Virus record (IMG/VR): IMGVR_UViG_3300017763_004017
Coordinates: 1-28,270 of that record
DNA length: 28,270 nucleotides
Reading direction: 5' to 3' (one strand)
Source: a virus
Part shown: positions 7,040 to 14,364 of the stretch, piece by piece
Position numbering within the stretch: the stretch's first letter is position 1
Layout of the letters: every line of letters starts with the position of its first letter
Translations under genes and position numbers: made by a program
The notes under the pieces: model-generated
The model's database searches: none
Seen by the model: only the letters and a program-made list of their open reading frames with translations
What the model was told of the DNA's origin: nothing

Positions 7040-7080
7040 TATATTTAGTTCACTATACATAATAGAAGAAAGGTTACATT

Positions 7081-7671
7081 GTGATTGATATCAACCCAGA
7101 AGTAGTAGCACTTGTATTTGGCGGGATAAGCGGAATTACTGGGCTTTGTACATTAGCGTGGAAGAAATTTTTAAAGCCAATCGTCAAACTTTGTAAAAAT
7201 CAAGACTTTTTTGTTCAATCTGTTGAGGATATCAAAAAAGAATTGACTACAAATGGAGGCAGCAGTCTCAAAGATTCTATCATGTCTATGAAAGACAGTT
7301 GCGCCAGAATAGAGAACAGACAAAAGGTAATCATACAACGAACAAAAGCAGCATTGCATTATAGCAATGTAGCATTGTTTGAAACGGATGAAACGGGAAG
7401 ATTGGTATGGAGCAACGCTAATCTGTGCGATCTAACCAAGGATATAGTAACTAGTTTAGAAGGTTATGATTGGATCAACTTGTTCATGGAGGATGAAAGA
7501 GAAGAGGTGCTTGCTGAATTTAAATCTTGTTTGCAGATGAACAGGAGATTCAGCAAAGTAACACATATGCAGAATAAAAAAATTGTCAGACTTTTAGGTT
7601 ATCCTTATAGGATTTCTAACGAAGAGCATGGCGGTTTTTTAATTAGTATAACACAAGAAAATGAGGTATAA
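7081..7671 (+). CDS. membrane-anchored PAS-domain protein
   Basis: The gene uses a GTG start at 7081 with a purine-rich GAAAGG upstream. The 196-aa protein has an N-terminal membrane helix (about residues 7-27, VVALVFGGISGITGLCTLAW), a helical or coiled-coil connector (about 42-92), and a C-terminal PAS-like domain (about 93-191). The PAS call rests on VALFETDETGRLVWSNANLC (97-116), the usual 'xxfxtDxxGxixxxNxa' opening, then GYDWINLFMEDEREEV, the 'G....l.hpeDr' helix, and the closing strand GGFLISIT. No kinase, cyclase or HTH output follows. PAS domains sense small molecules or mediate dimerisation. The next genes encode a small membrane protein and a protease, so a signal or assembly role at the membrane is possible. 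PAS proteins are uncommon in phages. Confidence 0.7.
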   Translation: MIDINPEVVALVFGGISGITGLCTLAWKKFLKPIVKLCKNQDFFVQSVEDIKKELTTNGGSSLKDSIMSMKDSCARIENRQKVIIQRTKAALHYSNVALFETDETGRLVWSNANLCDLTKDIVTSLEGYDWINLFMEDEREEVLAEFKSCLQMNRRFSKVTHMQNKKIVRLLGYPYRISNEEHGGFLISITQENEV

Positions 7672-7672
7672 A

Positions 7673-7894
7673 ATGGCAGACGAAAAAAATTCTCCAGCAT
7701 TTAGTCTCAACGTAACAGACGTTGTAGAAATTACTAAAAATACAGCGCTTGTCGCATTAGCTGCTGGATTGACTTATCTAGGTGAAAATCTTGGAGATTT
7801 AGATCTTGGTAACGTTGGCGTTATGCTTGTTCCCGTTGCAGCTGTAGTTATTAATACTTTAGTTAAGTGGGCAAAAAATAACGTACCGGAGTAA
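7673..7894 (+). CDS. small two-helix membrane protein, holin-like candidate (73 aa)
   Basis: The start at 7673 (MADEKNSPAF...) is chosen over an in-frame ATG at 7661 because GAGG lies at a normal distance and the overlap with the PAS gene disappears. The product has two hydrophobic stretches, about residues 26-38 (TALVALAAGLTYL) and 47-64 (NVGVMLVPVAAVVINTLV), and a basic-to-polar C-terminus (KWAKNNVPE). The size and topology resemble class II holins, but no family is recognised. Its place between a PAS membrane protein and a cysteine hydrolase makes a role in lysis or membrane remodelling plausible but unproven. Confidence 0.6.
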   Translation: MADEKNSPAFSLNVTDVVEITKNTALVALAAGLTYLGENLGDLDLGNVGVMLVPVAAVVINTLVKWAKNNVPE

Positions 7895-7897
7895 AAC

Positions 7898-8821
7898 ATG
7901 TTTGAACAACCTAGAGACTTACTAAAAGCTTACAAGGATGGTTTTGTAGGCTCATGGTGTGACCCAGAAGACACAGATAAACTTTTAGGAGAACTGCCTC
8001 ACCCTCTATTTGGTGTGGCTGCTTCTAATTTATATAGTAGCGGAGAAGGTAAGCTGGCCCTGCTCTATAAGTCTGTGCAAAAATTTGACCCAACATTTGG
8101 AGCGCATGAGAGGCAAACCACAGGAGATTGTGTATCGCACTCAACTAGAAACGCTGTTGATGTTACTCGATCTCATGAAATTATTAGGGGTCAGGCAGAA
8201 GAATTTGTAGCAAGAAGTGCCACTGAAGCTATCTATGGTTCAAGAGGTCATGGTGGTCAGGGAATGTCATGCTCTGTAGCTGCTAGATTTGTTCATCAAA
8301 ATGGTGGTATACTATTAAGGAAAGATTATGGCTTTGTAGACCTTTCTACTTATGATAGTCGAGTTGGGACTAGATGGGGAAGCCGTGGAGGAGTTCCCGC
8401 AGAAGTAAAAGATGAAGGCAAAAAACATCAAGTCAAAACTATTAGTATGATTAAAACTGTTGAAGAAGCAAGAGATGCTATTGCCAATGGGTATGCTTTA
8501 AGTGTCTGTAGTAATTATGGATTTTCCTCAAAACGTAATAAAGATGGCATAGCGCGTAGATCTGGGTCTTGGAATCACGCGATGTCATGGGTGGCGATGG
8601 ATGACAGTAGAGAAATTCATGACGAAACTTTGTTCTTAATACAAAATAGCTGGGGAGTTTTTAATGGCGGTCCAAAACGTCACGATCAACCAGACGGTAG
8701 TTTTTGGATTCGTGAAAAAGATGCCAGAGGCATGTTGTCACAAAACGGTGCATGGGTATTTAGCGATGTTGACGGATTTCCACCACGAAAAGTGGATTGG
8801 ACTATAAACGAAATATTTTAA
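7898..8821 (+). CDS. papain-like (C1-type) cysteine protease
   Basis: The 307-aa protein carries the three active-site elements of papain-family peptidases in the right order. The nucleophile Cys78 lies in QTTGDCVSHS, with Gln73 in the oxyanion position. His227 lies in GSWNHAMSWVAMDD, and Asn250 in FLIQNSWGVF, the hallmark NSWG. No signal peptide or long pro-domain is obvious; the first ~70 residues could serve as an N-terminal docking region. C1-type enzymes cleave peptide bonds. In this setting it may process virion proteins, act on host envelope peptides during entry, or serve as a lysin. It sits 3 bases after the holin-like gene and 11 bases before the giant Cys-rich gene, which suggests either is a partner. 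The fold call is strong; the role is open. Confidence 0.85.
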   Translation: MFEQPRDLLKAYKDGFVGSWCDPEDTDKLLGELPHPLFGVAASNLYSSGEGKLALLYKSVQKFDPTFGAHERQTTGDCVSHSTRNAVDVTRSHEIIRGQAEEFVARSATEAIYGSRGHGGQGMSCSVAARFVHQNGGILLRKDYGFVDLSTYDSRVGTRWGSRGGVPAEVKDEGKKHQVKTISMIKTVEEARDAIANGYALSVCSNYGFSSKRNKDGIARRSGSWNHAMSWVAMDDSREIHDETLFLIQNSWGVFNGGPKRHDQPDGSFWIREKDARGMLSQNGAWVFSDVDGFPPRKVDWTINEIF

Positions 8822-8832
8822 GGTAGGTAGTA

Positions 8833-11800
8833 ATGTCTTTTACTGTACGTGTTGCAAGATCTCCTGAAGTCCCATTTACAAGCCGTAGGAATTTGTATAA
8901 CGACGTTTACGAAGAGACTCCTGTAGACGACGAGTATCTTGAGATAACAATACCAGATAGAAGCCCCCACGTTGTAGTAGAAGAATATGGTAACTCAAGT
9001 TGTCCAGAGTATTATTATAGGTCAGTTGATCAGTTACACATGTTTTACCGTAACGGTCGAGTTGGAACGGTTATCAGCAACGGATTTGTAGGCAGAATTG
9101 GAGGGGAAGTCGAGCAAGCCCAACTTGCAAGTAATCGCTTGGAAACTGCCTCTTTAAAGAAAGTAGTAATAATATATGAGCAAGAGTGTCGTTTTGATAC
9201 CAAAGCTTGGGAAGATGATGCAGACAAAAGAGAAAAAGAACTACTTACAGAAATAGGCGAAGGAAATGCCTGCCCAGCTCCTGAACCATGTCCTCAAGGA
9301 TATGAAAGAGATATAATAGGAACAGATATTGTAGATCCAGTTAACAATGCTCTAGGTTATATATATTGTTCAGTATATTCTAGCGCGTGTTACCCGCTTC
9401 AAGAAGATGGTACGGATTGTACTGACTATACATTCACTCCCGTCACTAGTTGTACAGACCCAGATTATCCAATACAATACATTAGTGAACCTTCCCTTGA
9501 AAACGAATTAACATTTAATAAATATACGTATAAAGGGCTAACTTCTGAAGGCTGTCCTGTATATAGAGAGTGTTGCGAACCAGAAACCTGTCCAACTGGC
9601 TATGAAAAAATATTATATCCTAGTCACCGTAGTAACAGTCCCGGCTCATTGAACACCTTTGGCAATTTTGATCTTGAAGACCCATGCCCAAGATATATGT
9701 GCGTTCCGATAGATTCTGACCCTGTTACCCCTTGTAATAACACTCCTGCACCATGTCCTGACGCAAATCACACTAGAATTGTCACTGGTATTGATGAGGC
9801 TGGTTGTAAACTATATGGCATGTGTTGTGCAGATGATGGGTCTGGCAGTTGCGCCACTACAACCACTACGACTTCAACAACAACGACAAGCACCACTACT
9901 AGCACTACTACGACGGCTTGCCCAACTCCAGCGCCTTGTCCTAGTAATTTTTCTGCACAGGTAATTGGAGTAGATCCAGTAACTGGGTGTACTCAATTTG
10001 GAACTGGCTGTTGTGATACTACAGATTCTGGCTCAAATGTATCGTGGTGGGAATCATCCACTATTGAGTGTCCTGTTGGCAGCGGTCAATGGGTAGAAGT
10101 AGAAGACGATGGTGCTGGATGTCCCTCGTTTGACTGTAGTTCTGCTGCTACAACTACAACTACAACAACCTCAACAACTACTACTAGCACAACGACGACT
10201 ACAACCGCTGCTCCGACCACAACAACGTGTTCACCGCCTTATGACTGTCCAGAAGGATATACTCCAGATGGAACTTTTTTCCAACAAGATGGATGTGATC
10301 AACACAACTGTATCCCAGTGACTACAACTTCAACTACAAGCACAACAACTAGCACTACCACAACAACAACTAGTACAACTACAACTTCCACTACAGCTTG
10401 TCCAACAGGGGCAGAATTTAATGCGGCAAACTGTACGGATTTATACGAAGTACTTAATCAAGATGGATTTACAAGTAATGGTTGTCCAAACTATGTGTGT
10501 TGTGATTATTCATACTTGCCTGATTTAGATTGTCTTTACGGCGTTGATTTTATTAAACCACCGATTAATGTTAATATTCCCAAACCTTGTGGTGAATACG
10601 TATGTAAAACCACGCAACCGCCAAATGGTTGTTCAGGCGAGCCAGCGCCATGTGGGGAAAATCAATACAGAGAAACTTCTATCGGACTGACGTTGGGGCC
10701 AGACGGACTAGCTATAGAGTGCGTTAATTATAGCGATTGTAAAGACAGGCCGTCAGCACCTGAACACAGACCTTGTAATGAAATAATACTAGGATCTATA
10801 TCTGGGCCAAATCTAACTATGAACGGTAAGTCTGTGCAAAATTGCATATGTGCTTCTGGTACTTTCTATGATCCCGACAGGCAGATGTGCGCAACGACTT
10901 TACCTCCAGTGGTGTGTGACTCGCCTCCCGCTGTTCCACCCCCATGCTCAGACGGAACATTGCCCACTATAATAAAAGACATATATGGCTGTACAATTGG
11001 CTACACATCATGTGATTGTCCAGAGTTTAACGTTCCAGCACCTGAGTGTTCAGACGGCTCTTCGCCGGAAGGAACTTTCGACGACAACAACTGCCAAACA
11101 GGCTGGGGAGACTGTCCAGAAGAGCCAGAAGATTGTTGTCCTCCAAAAATACCTTGTGATAACGGTAACGAACCAGTGCCAATATATGCAATGAGCGTAA
11201 GGATGGAAGGCAATTCAACGGACTCTGATTGTTGCCCATCTGGAATTATTGGATGGGATTGTAACCCTGATCCTTGCGACACTTCTCTTCCTGATTATAC
11301 TTTTTGTGGCTGTCCCGACAATGCAGATGACTGTGAGTGTATAATAGTTGAAGAAATGGACTGCTCTTCGTACTGCTCTCCGCTCAGTGTAGAAGAAGAA
11401 TTTACAGACGCTTGTGACAATGTTACTGGCTGCCTTTGTAGTACAACAACAACGACCACTCTCCCTCCCCCTGACAATAGCTGTGAGGGCACTTGCGGCA
11501 GAACGTGCTTGTATGGAGCGCCGGAGCCGATACAGAATCCCGTTACACAGCCCGATGGTAGCCAAGCATTTGAGGATAGTAAAGATGAAGTAGGCAATAT
11601 TTGTTGTGGATGTCCAGATTTTCAATGTCCTCCTGAACCACCTCCTCCCGACTGTTCTTTTGGTGGAGGAGATCCCATTTGGTTCACTGGACCCGATGGA
11701 ACAATGTGTGTTAGTGGCTACGATTCCTGCAATACAACCACGGAAGCACCACCAACATGTCCACCGGGACCGGATGACCCACAATGCGAACTCGGTGGAG

Positions 11801-13809
11801 GAAGACCAATAACCTCGGAAACAGCTCCCGGCTTGTGGTGTCATACTGGTCATGAACCTTGTAATACCACACCACCACCAACAGACCCGCCGCCGCCAAC
11901 CTGTCCTCCTGAACCAGACGCACCAGAATGTCCAGAAGGAACAAGCGCTATACCACTGAAAGACGGTGAAGAACGATCCGATGGTTTAGACTGCGTTGTG
12001 GGTTGGGGTCCATGCGAATGTCCAGAGTTTGACGTTCCAGCGCCTGAGTGTGCAGACGGCTCTTCGCCGGAAGGAACTGAGGACGAGAACGGCTGCCAAA
12101 CAGGTTGGGGTGAGTGTCCTCCCCCTCCACCAGATTGCGATTGCGATGCTGACTCGTACCCGCCGTGTCCACCTAAGCATGGAAGAGGCATACAGATGGG
12201 TACTAAAACGGTTTTAATAGAGTCGCCGTTTGGCGGTTTGCCACAAACAGTGACATATGATATAGTAGTAAGAGACCTTTGTGGTAATACATGTCTGTCA
12301 GGGTGTACTACTTCTTCTACTACCTCAACTACCACTTGTGCGCCATTTAACGATCCAGAACCCGAATGCGCACCCTCCTCCAACGGAGATCTCGTTTTCG
12401 TTGAAGGGATATATGATGGCCTTGGATGCCAAACAGGTTGGGGTGAATGTCCATGTCCAGAATTTTCAGATCCAGCACCCGAGTGCGAAGATGGATCTTC
12501 ACCAGATGGAATTTATGATGATGATGACTGCCAAACTGGTTGGGAAAAATGCCCCTGTCCAGAATTTGACGAGGAAGCACCCGAATGCGTAGATGAAGAT
12601 GGTAATATTTCTTCTCCTGAACCAGAATCAGATGATAATGACTGTCAAATAGGCTGGGGAAAATGCCCCTGTCCAGAATTTGATGAACCAAAGCCCGAAT
12701 GTCCAGACGACACTTCTCCATCTGGAGAATTCGATGAGGACGACTGCCAAACTGGTTGGGGTTCATGTGATTGTCCAGCGTTTAACGAGCCAGCACCCGA
12801 ATGTGAAGATAAAGATGGTAATATTTCTTCGCCATCAGGAACTTTCGATGAGAACGACTGCCAAACTGGTTGGGATGAGTGTCCAGAAGATCCTGATCCA
12901 CCGCCAGAAGATCCTGATCCAACACCAGAAGATCCTGATCCAACACCAGAAGATCCTGATCCAACACCAGAAGATCCTGATCCAACACCAGAAGATCCTG
13001 ATCCAACACCAAACAATCCTCCGAGATATCCACCACGACCACCTTTACCTTCTGCACCACCGATACCACCGATACCACCTATGGGTCCATTTCCACCATT
13101 TCCTAATCCACCAAATCCAACGTTAGGACCACGACCACCAAGAACAACACCTGATATTCCCGGCCCACCTGAATGTCCAGACTTTACGATGGCATCACCC
13201 GTGTGCGACGATGGATTTCCTGTCGAGGCAATTTATGGTGCTGATGGCTGTCAAACAGGTTGGGATCAATGTCCTGACTTACCTGCACCACCAACAGCCC
13301 CGCCGCCGTCAACCACAGCAGCACCAACGCCCTGCACATGCGCAGGAGGAAATTCTATTAATTGTAACTGGTCTTGGGACACTTTTACTAACTATCCCAA
13401 TCAATGCTGTGGTGATACTAGTGATTACTTAGATGAGATAACTGAAGATTTGTCAAAAGAGTTAGAATACCTTGAGACGAAGCATACATGTGAAACAATG
13501 CCAAGTTCTTTATGGGAAGATCTGTGTTTAGGCACTAGAACTATAAGTGACGTAGCTAATGAATGGCTTCAGCAACAGTGTACAGTTTCAGAGGTCATAG
13601 AGTGGTGGGTTTTCAGCGGTGCCGATGGAGACTGCGGTGACAGTACTTGTGCTTCGCTACGAGAGATTTGTGGGGACTCAATGCCTACCCATGAGGGCAG
13701 CGAAGGCGCTACGGTTCAAACCGTCGCTGACTGTCGGTGTCCCTCACCGCCGGAAGAAGAATGTACAGGCCAGTTTGCAGAAGGCTACGAAGAGAACTCT
13801 TATCCGTAA
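8833..13809 (+). CDS. giant Cys-rich, Thr-tract repeat protein (1658 aa), probable virion appendage
   Basis: Residues 1-150 form a cysteine-poor domain. From about 153 the protein becomes a chain of Cys-rich modules with about 140 cysteines in total, far above normal for a cytoplasmically made protein. Thr/Ser tracts at 342-361, 440-465 and 497-521 look like mucin-type linkers. A four-Cys module, consensus CPEFxxPAPECxDGSSPxG then CQTGWxxC, recurs at least eight times between 729 and 1480. Residues 1352-1393 are six copies of EDPDPTP, followed by a ~55-residue proline-rich stretch. The C-terminus (about 1500-1658) is a distinct Cys-rich domain. No signal peptide or membrane helix is visible. 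The position beside fibre-type genes and a protease, and the disulfide potential, suggest an exposed tail or capsid fibre. Function is inferred. Confidence 0.8.
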   Translation: MSFTVRVARSPEVPFTSRRNLYNDVYEETPVDDEYLEITIPDRSPHVVVEEYGNSSCPEYYYRSVDQLHMFYRNGRVGTVISNGFVGRIGGEVEQAQLASNRLETASLKKVVIIYEQECRFDTKAWEDDADKREKELLTEIGEGNACPAPEPCPQGYERDIIGTDIVDPVNNALGYIYCSVYSSACYPLQEDGTDCTDYTFTPVTSCTDPDYPIQYISEPSLENELTFNKYTYKGLTSEGCPVYRECCEPETCPTGYEKILYPSHRSNSPGSLNTFGNFDLEDPCPRYMCVPIDSDPVTPCNNTPAPCPDANHTRIVTGIDEAGCKLYGMCCADDGSGSCATTTTTTSTTTTSTTTSTTTTACPTPAPCPSNFSAQVIGVDPVTGCTQFGTGCCDTTDSGSNVSWWESSTIECPVGSGQWVEVEDDGAGCPSFDCSSAATTTTTTTSTTTTSTTTTTTAAPTTTTCSPPYDCPEGYTPDGTFFQQDGCDQHNCIPVTTTSTTSTTTSTTTTTTSTTTTSTTACPTGAEFNAANCTDLYEVLNQDGFTSNGCPNYVCCDYSYLPDLDCLYGVDFIKPPINVNIPKPCGEYVCKTTQPPNGCSGEPAPCGENQYRETSIGLTLGPDGLAIECVNYSDCKDRPSAPEHRPCNEIILGSISGPNLTMNGKSVQNCICASGTFYDPDRQMCATTLPPVVCDSPPAVPPPCSDGTLPTIIKDIYGCTIGYTSCDCPEFNVPAPECSDGSSPEGTFDDNNCQTGWGDCPEEPEDCCPPKIPCDNGNEPVPIYAMSVRMEGNSTDSDCCPSGIIGWDCNPDPCDTSLPDYTFCGCPDNADDCECIIVEEMDCSSYCSPLSVEEEFTDACDNVTGCLCSTTTTTTLPPPDNSCEGTCGRTCLYGAPEPIQNPVTQPDGSQAFEDSKDEVGNICCGCPDFQCPPEPPPPDCSFGGGDPIWFTGPDGTMCVSGYDSCNTTTEAPPTCPPGPDDPQCELGGGRPITSETAPGLWCHTGHEPCNTTPPPTDPPPPTCPPEPDAPECPEGTSAIPLKDGEERSDGLDCVVGWGPCECPEFDVPAPECADGSSPEGTEDENGCQTGWGECPPPPPDCDCDADSYPPCPPKHGRGIQMGTKTVLIESPFGGLPQTVTYDIVVRDLCGNTCLSGCTTSSTTSTTTCAPFNDPEPECAPSSNGDLVFVEGIYDGLGCQTGWGECPCPEFSDPAPECEDGSSPDGIYDDDDCQTGWEKCPCPEFDEEAPECVDEDGNISSPEPESDDNDCQIGWGKCPCPEFDEPKPECPDDTSPSGEFDEDDCQTGWGSCDCPAFNEPAPECEDKDGNISSPSGTFDENDCQTGWDECPEDPDPPPEDPDPTPEDPDPTPEDPDPTPEDPDPTPEDPDPTPNNPPRYPPRPPLPSAPPIPPIPPMGPFPPFPNPPNPTLGPRPPRTTPDIPGPPECPDFTMASPVCDDGFPVEAIYGADGCQTGWDQCPDLPAPPTAPPPSTTAAPTPCTCAGGNSINCNWSWDTFTNYPNQCCGDTSDYLDEITEDLSKELEYLETKHTCETMPSSLWEDLCLGTRTISDVANEWLQQQCTVSEVIEWWVFSGADGDCGDSTCASLREICGDSMPTHEGSEGATVQTVADCRCPSPPEEECTGQFAEGYEENSYP
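9856..9915 (+). repeat. Thr/Ser-tract linker 1 (ACN-rich low-complexity DNA)
   Basis: Twenty consecutive codons encode only Thr and Ser (residues 342-361). They use mixed ACA, ACT, ACC and ACG codons, so the tract is kept at protein level rather than being a simple DNA slippage product. It separates two Cys-rich modules. Confidence 0.9.
10150..10227 (+). repeat. Thr/Ser-tract linker 2
   Basis: Residues 440-465 of the giant protein are almost all Thr with a few Ser, Ala and Pro. The tract sits between two Cys modules, as linker 1 does. Codons are mixed. Confidence 0.9.
10321..10395 (+). repeat. Thr/Ser-tract linker 3
   Basis: Residues 497-521 form a third Thr/Ser-only linker. Shorter versions recur near 11440 and 12307, and in the neighbouring 774-aa protein on both sides of its Hint domain, which links the two proteins. 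Confidence 0.9.
11017..11115 (+). repeat. dispersed copy of 99-bp four-Cys module (copy A)
   Basis: This 99-base unit encodes one CPEF...CQTGWGDC module. A second copy at 12019-12117 is nearly the same at DNA level, including the shared stretch GACGGCTCTTCGCCGGAAGG. That points to recent duplication or gene conversion within the gene. Confidence 0.85.
12019..12117 (+). repeat. dispersed copy of 99-bp four-Cys module (copy B)
   Basis: This is the partner of copy A at 11017-11115 in the same frame, with differences concentrated in the acidic loop between the second and third cysteine. Confidence 0.85.
12337..12882 (+). repeat. five tandem four-Cys modules (99-114 bp each)
   Basis: Modules run at 12337-12450, 12454-12552, 12556-12666, 12670-12768 and 12772-12882. 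Each keeps the C...P-E-C...C-Q-x-G-W-x-x-C pattern, and the loop between Cys2 and Cys3 varies in length and is rich in Asp/Glu. Short identical DNA such as TGCCCCTGTCCAGAATTTGA recurs at module borders (12550 and 12664). A further module lies at 13174-13272. The acidic loops could bind calcium, which is inference. Confidence 0.88.
12886..13011 (+). repeat. six 21-bp tandem repeats encoding EDPDPTP
   Basis: The unit is the seven codons GAA GAT CCT GAT CCA ACA CCA. Copies 2-6 are identical at DNA level and copy 1 differs only at ACA to CCG. It encodes an acidic proline-rich rod, directly followed by a proline-rich stretch to about 13170. Exact identity suggests recent expansion and likely copy-number variation. 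Confidence 0.95.
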
Positions 13810-13894
13810 GGATGAAACTACAGTTCTGGCGAATAAATTTGGTTTTTTACAACAAATATGGTAATATAATAAGGACACTTCAACTGATGAAATA

Positions 13895-13900
13895 AAGGAG
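13895..13900 (+). promoter_or_regulatory. strong ribosome-binding site in 97-base intergenic gap
   Basis: AAGGAG lies 6 bases before the ATG at 13907. Further upstream, TATAAT at 13865-13870 could be a -10 element, but there is no good -35 match at 16-18 bases, so a promoter here is only a possibility. Confidence 0.6.
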
Positions 13901-13906
13901 AAAACA

Positions 13907-14353
13907 ATGCCAATCGTTAAAATGGAAAAACAAGCTTACGAAAACTTATGCAAACAAAGAAATTATACCGTAGAAGAAACTCTGCCCTGCGTAGTAAAAT
14001 CAGATGAAAATGGCACAATTAAAGACCGGGAAGGTAAAGAGATAAAAGCAGAAGTATATTATTTAGATAATGAGCATAGTAAATTCCCAAATAGTCATGG
14101 TGCTGGTGCGGAGCTTAAGAAAATGTTTAGTCTAGTAGGCATTAAATCCACACCAACATGTTCTTGTAATCAACGCGCAGCGCAGATGGATAATAAAGGA
14201 ATTAAATGGTGTCAAGATAATAAGGAAGAAATATTAACTTGGTTAGCAGAAGAAGCCACTAAGAGAAAACTACCGTTTGTCAAGTTTGGCGCAGATTGTG
14301 TTGTCAATCTAGCTATTAAAAAGGCAATGAAAGACCCTAGATCTCGACCATAA
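13907..14353 (+). CDS. conserved phage protein with GAELKKMF...CxC motif (148 aa), function unknown
   Basis: The 148-aa protein has a recognisable but uncharacterised C-terminal domain. It runs HGAGAELKKMFSLVGIKSTP (65-84), then CSC, then NQRAAQMDNKGIKWCQDN and a closing helix with ILTWLAEEATKR. This arrangement (G-x-G-x-E-L-K..., C-x-C-x-x-R-A-x-x-M-D-x-x-G-x-x-W-C) is familiar from hypothetical proteins of many aquatic phages. The three cysteines could bind metal. It sits between the two large Cys-rich virion candidates and could be an assembly partner. Start 13907 has a good AAGGAG. Confidence 0.75.
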   Translation: MPIVKMEKQAYENLCKQRNYTVEETLPCVVKSDENGTIKDREGKEIKAEVYYLDNEHSKFPNSHGAGAELKKMFSLVGIKSTPTCSCNQRAAQMDNKGIKWCQDNKEEILTWLAEEATKRKLPFVKFGADCVVNLAIKKAMKDPRSRP

Positions 14354-14364
14354 AGTAAAATAAT

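Noticed and set aside
9856-10395. Regular ACN-rich repeats that might look like a CRISPR or satellite array
   Set aside because: There are no spaced identical repeats; the codons are mixed and in frame with the Thr/Ser linkers of one protein.
11215-11853. 212-aa open frame on the minus strand opposite the giant gene
   Set aside because: It is the shadow of the repetitive, low-stop-content Cys-rich gene; its composition is odd (Arg/Thr/Cys runs), it has no ribosome-binding site and all other genes are on the + strand.
12645-13016. Minus-strand frame with repeated GVGSGSS units
   Set aside because: This is the complement of the EDPDPTP tandem repeat, not an independent repeat protein.
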